64,000 bases of DNA from Diadophis punctatus similis. Lineage: Eukaryota; Chordata; Lepidosauria; Squamata; Dipsadidae. The first letter of the stretch is position 1, and each line of letters begins with the position of its first letter. Below are positions 47,775 to 59,640 of the stretch, piece by piece. The notes under the pieces are model-generated. The model was given only the letters and a program-made list of their open reading frames with translations, was not told the origin of the DNA and made no database searches. Position numbers and translations under genes: made by a program. The DNA lies in the NCBI GenBank assembly GCA_023053685.1, contig JALIGW010000003.1, positions 144,628,665-144,692,664 of the forward strand, written 5' to 3'.

Positions 47775-48171
47775 ACTTCCCTGCGACCGGTTAGGGCCCA
47801 CAGAGTTGGCCTCCTCCAGGTCCCGTCGGCCAAGCAATGCTGGCTGGCGGGCCCTAGGGGGAGAGCCTTCTCTGTGGCCGGCCCCGCGCTCTGGAACCAA
47901 CTTCCCCCAGAGACCCGAACTATCCCCACTCTGCTGGCCTTCCGAAAAGCCGTTAAGACATGGCTTTTCCTGCAGGCTGGGGGTAGAGCTTAATCCACTC
48001 GAGCTCACCCCCAAGTATGTATGGTTGCTGAATGGTTGTTGGATGATTTTAATATTGTGTTTTTAATTTTTATATTTGTTTTTAAGTAATATTTATAAAT
48101 TAGTTATTCTTGTACTTTCTCTGTTGTACGCTGCCCTGAGTCCTTCGGGAGTTGGGCGGCATATAAGAAAA
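47775..48171 (+). mobile_element. L2-like LINE 3' end
   Basis: The frame GRAFSVAGPALWNQLPPETRT..TLLAFRKAVKTWLF has the ending seen in L2/CR1-group ORF2 proteins. The 3' UTR ends 'CCTTCGGGAGTTGGGCGGC' and 'ATATAAGAAAACC', then an AAAT array. It is 5'-truncated and sits in the loop of the foldback arms. Confidence 0.65.
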
Positions 48172-48294
<123 letters not shown>

Positions 48295-48649
48295 CTGCCA
48301 GCTGCCTCTAATCTGCAGTTTACTCGTGAGCACAATGTGCTAAACATGCTCTAAACTGCAGATTAGAGGCAGCCGGAAGATCACTGGCTTACTTGCTCTG
48401 CTGCTCGCTGCCCACAGCACGCGGGCAGCGAAAATAACCGCCACCTCCTGCCTCCATGCATTGAGCAGGCCAAGCAGCATCGGGAAGAGCACGGACCTCC
48501 TGATGCAGGAAGCGGCTGCCAGCGATGCCCTCAGATGAAGATGTTGTGAGCAGGGAGGCTCAATCCCCCCTTAGGAGCCTCAGTTTACTTGTGAGCACTA
48601 TTGGCCTTTCTCCCTGCCTCTCCCGGCCAATGTTGCTCATGAGTAAACT

Positions 48650-48905
48650 GCAGCTAGGATCTCCCATGTGCTTCCTTCGCAGGCCAGGCCAGCTGGGGGA
48701 ATTGCACGGGAAGAGCTCCAGTTTCACAATCTCCCATGTGCTTCCCTCGCAGGCCAGGCTGGCTGAGGGAAATGCACAGGAAGAGCTCCAGTGCCGTGAT
48801 CTCCTGTGTGCTTCCCTTGCAGCCAGGCTGGCTGAGGGAAATGCACAGGAAGAGCTCCAGTGCCGTGATCTCCTGTGTGCTTCCCTCGCAGGCCAGGCAG
48901 CTGGG
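48650..48905. repeat. About 70-bp tandem repeat, 4 copies
   Basis: The unit includes 'CTGGCTGAGGGAAATGCAC', 'AGGAAGAGCTCCAGT' and 'TGTGCTTCCCTCGCAGG'. Copies begin near 48655, 48725, 48797 and 48863 and diverge mildly. Confidence 0.85.
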
Positions 48906-49004
48906 GGAAACATGAAAGGGGAGCTCCAGGCGGCAGCGGGTGAAAGGGGAGCTCCAGGTAGAAGCCGGGGGGGCAGCAGCCCTCAGGGCCCTGGGAAAGT
49001 GCAG

Positions 49005-49720
49005 GCTTTCTGGATGGGACTTACACAAAGCACTGTGCTGTGAAAGACTCTCTCTCCCAGGCAAAGGAAGCAGGGGGAAGAAGCAGCAGCCACTGACCTG
49101 GAGAGCACATGATGGAACCCTCCACATGTTCTCAGGTGACCTGTTTTTTCTCCCCCGCTCTGTTGCTGGGAGAGAGAGAAAGTCTTTCGCAGCACTGTGC
49201 TTTGGGTCCTGGTAGGTCCGGAAAGTGCTGCGCCAGAGAGAAACAGGATTCAACCTGTTTTTCTCTGCCTGGCTTTTAGGATGGGACTTACACTTACAGG
49301 TTTTGTGCTGCGGAAGACTCTCTTGCTCTCCCAGCAAGAGAGCAGGGCAGAGAAAACAAGTCACCGGAGAACAATGCTCCATGTGATCAGCTTCTTCTCT
49401 CCACCAGTCTCTTGCTGGAAGAACGTCTTTCATAGCACAGCACTTTGGGGACCCATCCGAAAAGCCAGGCACAGAGAAACAGCCAGGTTGAAGGCTGGTA
49501 CCTTCAGCGCCCACAAGGAACCGATGCTTGGAGCAGTTTTGGAGCTTGTTAAGGAGGAGGACTGCTCCTCGGCCCCAGCCATTCATTTTCAAGCCCGGGC
49601 TGCTTGGAGTGAAAAGCTATTGCAATAGCCCAGGTTTGAAAATGCATGGCTGGGGCCAAGGAGCGGTCCTCCTCCTTAACAAGCTCCAAAACTGCTCCAA
49701 GCGTCAGTTTCTCATGGGCA
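49005..49720. repeat. Three further hairpins in the composite element
   Basis: Hairpin 1 (about 49008-49215) pairs 'CACTGTGCTGTGAAAGAC' with 'GTCTTTCGCAGCACTGTG'. Hairpin 2 (about 49265-49460) pairs 'GTTTTGTGCTGCGGAAGAC' with 'GTCTTTCATAGCACAGC'. Hairpin 3 (about 49505-49715) pairs 'GAGCTTGTTAAGGAGGAGGA' with 'TCCTCCTCCTTAACAAGCTC'. Two share one arm motif, so they are duplications of one stem. Confidence 0.75.
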
Positions 49721-50241
49721 CTGGCATGCCTTCCCACCAGCTGTGGGGGGAAGGTAAGGTCGCGAGCCTGGTGGGGATGGTGGAGGGCCCGCAGCAAGCT
49801 AGGCTGCAGGCAGCGCAGCCTAGAATGGAGCCGCGCCAGGCCATGGCGGCTTAGCTAACCACGCGAGCTTGGTAGGGATGGTGTGGGGGCCGGAGCAAGC
49901 TCTGGGGATGGGGCAGGAGGGCCTAGCGCAACCGTGACTTACCTGTAGGCAGGAGGAGACAGCTCAGTTGGGGTGCAAGGCAGTCACCACGTGGGAACTG
50001 GGAAAGCAGCTTAGGTGGTGAGGAGTGAGTGAGTGGGCAGGGCGGGGCAGGTGATTGGGCAGGGCAAGCGGTGACCGGGCAGGGATGAGAGTGGCGATCG
50101 GGTGGGCAGGGCAAGGGAGCAAGCGGCGACCGGGGGACCAGTTTGGGGGCGTGGCTAGCAGTTCGGCGACCCAGGCCAAATTTCCCCTAATGGTTCTAGT
50201 AAACCAGTCTGAACCGGTAGGAACCCACCACTGAGCAGGAC

Positions 50242-50737
50242 CTTAAACACAATCCTATACCAAGATTTCTGATTTTTAAAAAATTATTATTATTTAAACA
50301 GCATCATTGCTAGTCTTTATTTCACCAAGGTTTACAATAGAAGAAGATAGAATAGCACGTATCAAAGCATGTACATAATTATATGTATAAAATCATGTAA
50401 GTCTAACTTGCCAATATAAAAATAATCATATCTCTGCCACTGATAATTCTTCTTCCAACTTGATGAACGTGGAGGTTTTAGCAGAGGAGTGATAGCCATA
50501 GATTCCACATTTTGCATCATAATCTAATAAATTTAATTGAACCTGCACATTAGGCAATGCAAGGCAATTGCATTAGAGAGCAGATAGAAGAGAATTGTTT
50601 GATATGTGGAATCCTTAGATCAAGTTATTGGAGAAATAAACTGTGGATGTTACTACACCTGTGCAGCACCTCATAAGTTACCTATTATGCTCAGGTAGCA
50701 TTAAGGACATTTTCCCACTGGCAGCATTGAAGCAAGA
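50242..50737. other. Unannotated AT-rich DNA
   Basis: It contains the second copy of a 22-bp sequence (50594-50615). Nothing else was recognised. Confidence 0.4.
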
Positions 50738-51184
50738 CTAAACAATGTTGAGACTCTAGAAAGAGTGCAGAAAAGAGCAACAAAGATTAGGGGACTGGAG
50801 GCTAAAATATATGAAGAACGGTTGCAGGAACTGGGCACATCTAGTTTAATGAAAAGGAGGACTAGGGGAGACATGATAGCAGTGTTCCAATATCTCTGGG
50901 GTTGCCATAAAGAAGAGGGAGTCAAACTATTCTCCAAAGCACCTGAGGGTAGAACAAGAAGCAATGGGTGGAAACTAAACAAGGAGAGAAGCAACTTAGA
51001 ACTAAGGAGAAATTTCCTGACAGTTAGAACAATTAATCAGTGGAACAGCTTGCCTCCAGAAGTTGTGAATGCTCCAACACTGGAAGTTTTTAAGAAGATG
51101 TTGGATAACCATTTGTCTGAAATGGTGTAGGGTTTCCTGCCTAAGCAGGGGGTTGGACTAGACCTCCAAGGTCCCTTCCAACTC

Positions 51185-51185
<1 letters not shown>
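50738..51185 (+). pseudogene. CR1 LINE ORF2 C-terminus and 3' UTR
   Basis: The plus frame ending at 51130 reads ERVQKRATKIRGLEAKIYEERLQELGTSSLMKRRTRGDMIAVFQYL...KLFSKAPEGRTRSNGWKL...VRTINQWNSLPPEVVNAPTLEVFKKMLDNHLSEMV, the standard C-terminal region of chicken-repeat-1 ORF2. The endonuclease and reverse transcriptase are missing by 5' truncation. The short 3' UTR 'GACCTCCAAGGTCCCTTCC' ends 'AACTCTG' and passes into a TTG array, as in the inverted copy at 1.34 kb. Confidence 0.92.
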
Positions 51186-51254
<69 letters not shown>

Positions 51255-51299
51255 CTTCTTCTTCTTCTTCTTCTTCTTCTTCTTCTTCTTCTTCTTCTT

Positions 51300-51330
<31 letters not shown>

Positions 51331-51393
51331 TTATTATTATTATTCTTATTCTTATTCTTATTCTTATTCTTATTCTTATTCTTATTCTTATTC

Positions 51394-51448
<55 letters not shown>
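51186..51448. repeat. Compound (TTG)n-(TTC)n-(TTA/TTCTTA)n array, CR1 tail
   Basis: TTG units run 51186-51255, TTC units to about 51328, then TTA, mixed TTCTTA units, and TTA units to 51448. This is a 260-bp trinucleotide array grown from the CR1 3' end. Confidence 0.96.
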
Positions 51449-51449
<1 letters not shown>

Positions 51450-51985
51450 TGCAACAGTTCATTAGCTTCAGAAGCCACAAAGTAATCCTGAACACATTTG
51501 TCTAAAAAAAATCCACAAAGTGATAGCTTCTCAAAATTAATAAATTTGGAAGTGATAGGGATCCATTCTAAAAATTCTGAGACTCATATTCAGTACTTTT
51601 TCCCTGATATGAATATACATGTCACAGCAAAAGCTTTTCAATAAAGATTTAGGACCTGTTAGAAACCACTATGAATTTTATTTTCCTTACTTCAAACTGA
51701 AACATACTATATACACTTGGACTATGAAGTCTAATTTGACTTGATTGAGATCAAGGTCAGAACCATCTCTATCTATTAGGGAATATTTAATGTTCTTGCT
51801 CTATTATTTATAGTCCACATAAGACAACAGGAATAACTAGAAAACCTTTCAGGGACCAGATTGTCCAGCACTAATGCACAAGAAAGGTTAGTTTCATTGC
51901 AAAGCTTACTGTATAAATAAATTGGTTCCTTAACCTCTCTGTTTTTACACATTGTTTCTGAAAGATTTATCCCCAAATTATTCAG
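51449..51985. other. Unannotated AT-rich DNA
   Basis: Nothing recognised. Confidence 0.4.
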
Positions 51986-52143
51986 AGGAAGGAAGGAAGG
52001 AAGGAAGGAAGGAAGGAAGGAAGGAAAGAAGGAAGGAAGGAAAGAAGAAAGGAAGGAAGGAAGGAAGGAAGGAAGGAAGGAAGGAAGGAAGGAAGGAAGG
52101 AAGGAAGGAAGGAAGGAAGGAAGGAAGGAAGGAAGGAAGGAAG
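51986..52143. repeat. (GGAA)n microsatellite
   Basis: About 38 GGAA units with a few GAAA interruptions near 52025-52050. GGAA is the core ETS-factor motif, but any role is unknown. Confidence 0.96.
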
Positions 52144-53406
52144 TTAGATAGGGTTTTTCTCAAACTGTGTTAGGAACCCGAGGGAATTGCTAGAAAGGGT
52201 AAATTCCTTGTAGATCCTTTCTGAGCAGCTTTACCAGTCTGATGCAAAAGTATACTGAATGCAAGGCAACATGATTGTTCCAGAACCCTGTATGAAAGTA
52301 AAATGTGCAAACTGGACCATTTGCAAAAGCCATTTCAATGATTTGTCTATGAGAACACCACGGACCAGATAAACACTGTCTATTATCCTGTCATATGATC
52401 TTGTAGACGTACAGACTGTACTTGCACTTGATAACACGAGACTGAAAAACAGCTGGAAGGAAAAAAAGGTATTCTTTTTTGCATACACAGAGTATCACAT
52501 GAGTGGGGAGTAAGAGGTTGAAATAAGTAAGAAAGTGGTAGGAAGAGAGTTAGTCTGAAAAAGAAGGATGGGGAGAAGACAGCAAGCAAAGTTGAACTTA
52601 GACTGGCTGAAGATATACGTGTTCCTAGGTGATGACATATCACTGAAGAAGAGCCAGGATAGAGGTCACTATGCAGGGAATGTGTGACATGGGATCATGT
52701 CTACTTGGCACAGCTTCCAAAGAGAAAGAAGATAGTACAAATATCAAAGTTATGCTAACTATGAGACATTGCCAGATAACTGTAACAAAGCCTTTGATTA
52801 ATGGTATGAGGAAATGTATTAATAACTACACACATACAAAGATAGGCTTGACACAGCAAGAAAAGTAGTAAAAATGTAGATTTGCTTATCCTGAAAGCCA
52901 TTTGCCCAATTTCTCCCAATTTTTTAATAGGCATTTTGAGGAAAATTCCAAGAATTCTCAAAATTAAAGCTATCCTCAACTGGTGAAAATATTGACTCTC
53001 AATTTGCCAACTCTCCATTGGCTGCCATTTCTTTTCAGTAGCATGTCTTTATGACATATCTGGTTTGTGCCTTCTTCTAGTGTTCATATACTACCCATAG
53101 TTAGAGTCGTTAATAACTGAAAGTAATAATAAAGTCAACATACTGGATGCAAACAAATCTCTTGGGACAAAGAGTTTGATAATTTAATGTGGCCACAGAG
53201 ACAATCCTTTCTTGTTGGTAGTAATTATGCATCCAATACAGAGGACATAAAGAGGGTTTCTGTTAAATGAGGGTGATTAGAGTTTGTAATTGGGCCTGTA
53301 TTATAGGTAGGAACTGGTAAACTTCCAACTAACCTCTCCTGCTCAAGTTCATTTAGTATTCTTTTATTAGTAACTAAGGATGGGTAAGTTTTTAAAACTT
53401 TTGTCA
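52144..53406. other. Unannotated DNA
   Basis: No recognisable gene or repeat. Open frames on both strands lack domains. Confidence 0.4.
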
Positions 53407-53414
53407 CTTCTAGC

Positions 53415-53571
53415 CAGCAGTGGGTTGCTCCCAGGTGGGCCCGGTTCTGCGAACCAGTAGCGGTGTGGGTGGGAGGCTCCGCCCACTCATCCGGGGTACT
53501 TCTGCGCATGCGCAGAAGCATCGCAAGCACACACGTGAACTGGTAGCAATGGGTTTTAGAACCCACTACTG
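53415..53571. mobile_element. hAT MITE (CAGNGGTGGG family), exact 8-bp TSD
   Basis: Termini are 'CAGCAGTGGG' and 'CCCACTACTG', flanked by identical octamers 'cttctagc' at 53407-53414 and 53572-53579. The 157-bp body is close to the complement of 9161-9327 and holds 'TGCGCATGCGCA' at 53503-53514. Confidence 0.93.
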
Positions 53572-53579
53572 CTTCTAGC

Positions 53580-56164
53580 TGTGTTTTCTTCCCAGTAAAG
53601 TTTATGTCTTTGAATATGTGAAGTATGGTAGTTTTTCCATCTTAATAATACAATTAAGAGTAAAATGGTAGAAAGTAAAAGGATTGTTTTTCCTGAAGAA
53701 AATATTGATGATTCTGGGTATTAGGTTTTTAAAAGCACATCACTGCACATGGCTGACCTTAGTTGATCTCAAAAACAGGTATGCAGCATTAGACCAGGTT
53801 AGTACTTAGAAGACTAATGGGAAATTATACTGATACTATACTACCTAGGGCTGAAAAATTGGGACAAAAATATCCTGGAAAAAAGCAGTAACAAACAATT
53901 TACATACTGTTGCTTAGAACGTGACATGGATGTGTCCATAAAGTCACCAACACAGGTTAGCAATAGGCTGTGATGCTTCTTTTCACAAAGTAGCAGTTGA
54001 TGCTAAAGGTGGGACTATTTACTATTGATTTATTAAACAATCCAGAAATAAAGGAGGAATAGGATCTGAACTTCTCAGGTTAATGATCCTTAAGTTACTC
54101 CTTTTTCAGTGCAGAGGAGTCACTATAGACTGGTTCCCACAGGTCAGGGAACATAACAGTGTGTCAAGTATAGTTTTGTATCTCTAGTTGTAACAGCTTT
54201 GTGTTCTGAGGTACCACTGCTGCTAATGTCATTGTAGATGATAAGGACAAGATAAGAACAGGGCCAGTCTTAGCATTATCTCAGGTCTCTCCCTCAAGTA
54301 ATGTCAATAGAATATTGTAGCCCTTAAAACTATCACCATCACCATCATCCCATAATACAATAATACACCTATAACGTGGCTCTGTTGTTGGTGTGTTTGT
54401 TTTTAACTGTGCCTCTAATGCCTTCCTCTGTTGCCTTGAAACTCTGAATGGTGCTGATATACAGTACATAGTCAACCATACTAAATGAATAAGGGTTGAG
54501 TAAATAGGATTACAAAGGCAAATGTTATAACTAAGTAACAGAACTAAGGAGCGATTCTGGGGAATTTTAATATAATTAACGCAACAGTCAGAAATATTGT
54601 TAAACAAAAATATTGTGGCTTACGAATATGTTTCTAGAAATAGTGTTCCATATCAACTACCCATTCATAGTTATTTTCCTTTCAGTGACCACACACATAT
54701 AATTGACTCAGAACTAATTTTTCAAAGAAATGAAGCTAAATACAGGTAATTTGACCCAATGCAGCTCACATTGATTTCCTCTGACCCATAATTCTTGGAT
54801 ATGCAATTGTATTTCTTTTAAACCATTTATTATCTATTTCTTCCTGTCATTTTATTTCATTATAAAGCTACTCTACGGTACATATGAAAAGTTTTATCAA
54901 TATACCAAATGTATTTTGTAACACAGATAACATTATTAAATACAGAAGGACTCGGGGAAAACAGAACGTTATAAAATTATATAAAAACAACTTTCCAGAA
55001 CTTCTCTTAATCAGACAAAATATATTGATTTACGCCTTCCTTTTAAAAGCTTTACCACTTATTAAAACCTGGAATAATTAAAGGGGCTGAAGCCTACATT
55101 TTTTGTTTGTTTGCTTCAGTTATTTTTTTTTATGATACCATACTGATAACCATCACATTACCTAATTGTATGATATTTGTATGAAACTAAGTACCATTAA
55201 TTCTGGTGGGAGTTAAAGACATGTGTTTCCCAACATATGTGGAAGGCATCAGGTTACAGAAGAAATATGAGGTGTGTTGGCAGGGTGCCTACATAGTTTC
55301 TCTTTCTCTTCATCAAGGCTTCCTCCGTTGTCAGCATGGAGGATAACCCTCCCCAGGAAGGACATGCAGAGAATTCCCTGCTCACCAATCTTTGATGATC
55401 AACTAGCTTTTCCCAAAGTTGCTGACCCACTTATCACTTTTCCTGGAATCTGAAGACAGAATTGGCCACAAAGAACTATCAGAGGCACCAGAGGAGGTGA
55501 AGGGGATATGGGGAGTTAAGACTCAGTTCTTTGTTAGCTGCTCTTCTTGAGAGGTCCCAGCATTGTATCCTCATCCAAAACCAGAATCAATCACTGAACA
55601 CACAAGCAGACCCTCGCACACATACAGATGCACATACACACCTGCTATATGACTTACATTCCAAATGAGTCATTAGATAGAAGCCTGTTTCCTTTCTGCC
55701 TTACTTTACTGTCATACTGAATACCATGATGTATTACGGATTATAATCATTATGTTTCTTTTGGTACTCTGGTGTGTGTTCCTGTTTTCTTATGGCCTGG
55801 TTTATTTCAAGACAGCCATATCAGCACATACTCTTCCTTGCTAAGAAAACACAGCACAGGGGTAGGCCTCAAAGTAGGTGGAAGACTGGGAGAGAAGGAG
55901 AGAATCCTTATATAAATTAACTGCTCCTTTCCCGCACACTTTTTTTCTGTTGTCACTCACACATTGCTTATTAATTAAAAGAGTGGAGCTAGACAAGGCA
56001 ATGCAAATATCTACTGCTGTTTACTAACCAGCCAAACAGAGCTCCAAACAGCTAAAACCCAACAGAAGGGATGTGCTTGCCTGCCTGCCTGTCTGTCTAT
56101 CTGTCCACGTGCCTGCCTTCTATATTTTCCTGGTCTGAAGTCAGGTTGTCTTTCTGCACAAAGC
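53580..56164. other. Unannotated AT-rich DNA
   Basis: No gene or repeat family was recognised. Confidence 0.4.
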
Positions 56165-56172
56165 AGGTGTAG

Positions 56173-56468
56173 CAGGGGGTGAACTGCTACCACTTCGGTC
56201 CAGTTCGGGCGTACCGGTAGTGGTGGCCACCGGTGCTTCGGAGAACCAGTAGCGGCGGCACTGCGAGGCTCCACCAACCCACCTGGACATCGCCATTTTC
56301 TTATTTTTAACCTTCTGCGCATGCGCAGAGGGTGAAAAAGTACGGACGAAGGTGGCGTGCACGAAGCATGAGAACAAAATGTAAAGCACGCACGAAATGC
56401 AAAGCACGCGTGAAACGCAAAGCACGCGCTTCCGAACCAGTAGGGAGGGTAAGTAGATTTCACTGCTG
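56173..56468. mobile_element. hAT nonautonomous element, exact 8-bp TSD
   Basis: It begins 'CAGGGGGTGAACTGC' and ends 'GTAGATTTCACTGCTG', with identical octamers 'aggtgtag' at 56165-56172 and 56469-56476. The body holds 'TGCGCATGCGCA' at 56316-56327 and a run of 'AAAGCACGC' repeats near the right end. Confidence 0.92.
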
Positions 56469-56599
56469 AGGTGTAGGTAAGAGAGTCATTTTTACATCAG
56501 GCACAAAAATGGATGGAAGGGCACATTCAACAGTCCACATAGGATACTGAAAATGGGGAGGGAGGAAAACAACAATATTCTTACAATGATCTATATAAG

Positions 56600-57880
56600 G
56601 CAAAGCAATAGACACAATTTACATAGACTTCTGTAAAGCCTTTGATTCAGAGGTGCATGACAAACTACTTCTAAAACTGCAATCTTATGGCATTTCTGAC
56701 CCCCTGCATAAATGTATAAATTTCTGGTCCCCTGCATAAATTGACAGGACTGCTTTCCTGTCAAAAAGGCAACAAGTGGTCAAAATATCAAACGTTATAT
56801 CAAATCCTGTATCTGTTAACAGCGGTGTCCCCCAAGGCAGCGTTTTAGGGCCAACACTTTTTATACTTTACATAAATGACCTTTGCGATCATATTAAAAG
56901 CAACTGCATTCTCTTCGCTGATGATGTAAAACTATTCAACACTACCGACAATGCTGCTACCCTTCAAAAAGACCTTGACTATGTGTCAGAATGGTCAAAT
57001 AATTGGCAACTTCAAAGCTCAACCAACAAATGCTCTGTCTTACACATTGGCAAAAAAAAAAAAAATCAGAACACAAAATACAAGCTGGATGGACATGACC
57101 TTGTAGACAACCCTCACTCTGTTAAAGACCTTGGAGTACTCATCTCTAATGATATAAGTGCCAGAGCCCACTGTAACAACATTGCCAAAAAAAGCATTAA
57201 GAGTTGTTACCCTAATCTTGTGTAGCTTCTTCTCTGGTAATATTGTACCTTTAACTAGAGCATACAAAACATTTGCTAGACCAATTCTCAAATACAGCTC
57301 ATCTGTCTGGAACCCGCACTACATATCGGACATTAATACAATTGAGAATGTCCAGAGATATTTCACGAGAAGAGTCCTCCACTCCTCTGTTCGCAACAGA
57401 ATACCTTATGCCACCAGACTTGAAATTTTGGGCTTAGACAATTTAGAACTATGCCGCCTTAGATCTGACCTAAGTGTAGCACATAAAATTATCTGCTACA
57501 ATGTCCTACCCATCAATGACTACTTCAGCTTCAACCGCAACAATACACAAGCGCACAATAGATATAAACTTAAGGTAAACCGCTCCAAACTCGATTGCAG
57601 AAAATACAACTTCAGCAACAGAGTGGTCAATGTCTGGAATACACTACCTGACACTGTTTTCTTCTCCAAATCCCCAAAACTTTAACCTTAGACTGTCTAC
57701 TGTTGACCTCACCCCATTCCTAAGAGGTCTGTAAGGGGCATGCATAAGCGCACCAACGTGCCTACCGTCCCTGTCCTAATGTTCCCATGTACTCATAACC
57801 ATCTCATGTATACATGTTTATGCTTTTACTGTAATCTTATACATGCTTGACAAAAATAAATAAATAAAATAAATATATAT
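56600..57880 (+). pseudogene. Jockey/CR1-L3-type LINE ORF2, 3' half, frameshifted
   Basis: Reverse transcriptase motifs read in order: IYIDFCKAFDSEVHDKLLLKL (56.6 kb), NSGVPQGSVLGPTLFILYINDL (56.82 kb) and ILFADDVKLF (56.92 kb), where ADD holds the catalytic Asp pair. The C-terminal region NIVPLTRAYKTFARPILKYSSSVWNP...IENVQRYFTRRVL continues in another frame after a frameshift near 57.19 kb. A stop also breaks the frame near 56.73 kb. The frame ends at 57683-57685. The 3' UTR ends in an AATAAATAAATAAAATA tail. The endonuclease is missing. The clade is inferred from motif style only. Confidence 0.85.
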
Positions 57881-58889
57881 AAATGTCTCTCAATGAACCA
57901 GTTTTCCATGGCTTGACAGAAGCCCTGTAGACAATTTGTGGATATCTAGACAGAAACGTTAAGAACACTTGAGCTTTTTAACATCTTTTTCTGGTTCTTT
58001 CTTTCTGTAAAAATCTATGGGGTCTTTATATCCAACAAAATAGCACAATCGGCAGCAAGTGGCTGTAAACAAGTTTCACCTCCCAATTTACTTCAGGCTT
58101 GTCACTTCCCATCTCAGAGAATAACTAAGTTTATAAAGATCCCCAGGCTTCTGGCCTTCTTAATCATGATAACTCTTATCAGAATCCCCAAATCTCTGAA
58201 GCAGCACATTTTTCTTGTCCTCCCCCAGGAAAGACTGGTGTTTATAAGGCCATCTGTCGTAATTCTGTCAATTACCCTTTGGTGGACTGAGGCCATCGTG
58301 CCGTACAACCACCAAAGGGGTCAATCTGAAGGATTTATTCCTAGGGCCTTGAAGTTTTGGTGTACAGCTTTAACTTTCGACTAGAAATAACATGACATCT
58401 CCCTCCTTTCTGATCCATTTTGGCATTACTTTATTCTGCCATCATAATTCAGAATATAGAATCCCATTGTCCTGTAAAGTTCTAAACAACCCAGGAAGGT
58501 TTCAATTACTTCAACTGTAATAAGATTATTGCAATTAAGAAGTCGTGAATTTGCATGGAAATGGAGCTGAAGAAGATCTTTCCAGATGTAAACAAGGCAT
58601 TGATTATGAGGATAACTCTGTACTGGGGATCACTGCTTACCTACCAAAGCGAGATTGCAACCATCCAATTATTATTATTTTTTCACCCTAAATTAGTTAG
58701 AGTTAGTTGTAATAATTTTGATTGCTTTAATTATACATTATCTTGAATGTAGCAATAAAAGGTAGCATAAATACTTTATTTCTCTATTTTCATTGTAATG
58801 TAGGATTTTTTAAAAATATCTTAATTTTGCTGTTTTATTTTCTGTTTTTTTGTTTTACTGTCTTCTGGTCATCTCTACAACTGAATTTT
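57881..58889. other. Unannotated AT-rich DNA
   Basis: Nothing recognised. Confidence 0.4.
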
Positions 58890-58891
58890 TA

Positions 58892-59281
58892 CAAGTAGTC
58901 CTCAACTTACTAACACAATTAAGCCCAAAATTTCTGTGGCTAAGTGAGGAATTTGTTAAGTGAGTTTTGACCCATTTTATGACTTTTCTTGCCACATTTG
59001 TTAAGTGAATCAGTGCATTTGTTAAATTAGCAACACAGAAGTGATTCTGGCTTCCCCATTGACTTTGCTTCTCCGAAGGCTGCAAAAAGAGATCACATGA
59101 CCCCGGGACATTGCAACCATCATAAATGTGAGTCAGTTGCCAAGCGTCCGAATTTTTATCACATGACCACATGATGCTGCAATGGTCATCAGTCTGAAAA
59201 CAGTCATAAATTACTTTTTTTCAATGCCATTGTAACTTTGAATGGTCACTAAATGAACTGTTATAAGTCAAGGACTACCTG
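58892..59281 (-). mobile_element. Tigger/pogo-like DNA transposon, full-length, TA TSD
   Basis: It starts 'CAAGTAGTCCTCAACTTA' and ends 'TAAGTCAAGGACTACCTG', with TA immediately outside both ends (58890-58891, 59282-59283). It is the complement of the family at 33457-33845. The 390-bp body has no transposase. Confidence 0.88.
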
Positions 59282-59400
59282 TACTTTATTGTTTTATAGC
59301 TTGTGTATTTTTAGCTGTTTAAGGTTTATTTTAAGTTGCTGGTTTCAGTTTAATTTGTTAAAAAAATATTAATTTTAGTCACTTTGGGAAACCATGTTTT

Positions 59401-59417
59401 GTGTGTGTGTGTGCGCG

Positions 59418-59450
<33 letters not shown>
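59401..59450. repeat. (GT)n-(CA)n microsatellite
   Basis: Short GT and CA runs meet head to head. Confidence 0.9.
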
Positions 59451-59452
<2 letters not shown>

Positions 59453-59459
59453 TCAAACT

Positions 59460-59640
59460 TACAAAGAACTGATAAAGAAATAAAGGGAGACTAGTATAGA
59501 TCTATTTCAAGCTATTTAGCTCTCATCAGCTAGCCATACCCTTCTATTATTCGAACTGGAAAAAGCAAAAGGAAGCAGTATGCTCCCTCCCATATTTGGG
59601 TATACCAGGTGACTTGGCAGAAAAGCATTTTATATATATG
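59460..59640 (-). mobile_element. tRNA-SINE body copy, minus strand
   Basis: 'AAAGGGAGACTAGTATAGAT' and 'CAAGCTATTTAGCTCTCATC' are the complement of the SINE body at 3.04 and 32.6 kb, and the CA array precedes it as a tail. The companion text 'CTCCCATATTTGGGTATACC' at about 59.59 kb matches 18.05 kb. Confidence 0.65.

Noticed and set aside
48654..49592. 312-codon minus-strand open frame
   Set aside because: It spans the tandem repeats and hairpins of the composite hAT element. The repeated peptide units follow the DNA repeats, and no transposase motif is visible.
51158..51478. Open frames of about 100 codons on both strands
   Set aside because: They are translations of the TTG/TTC/TTA array.
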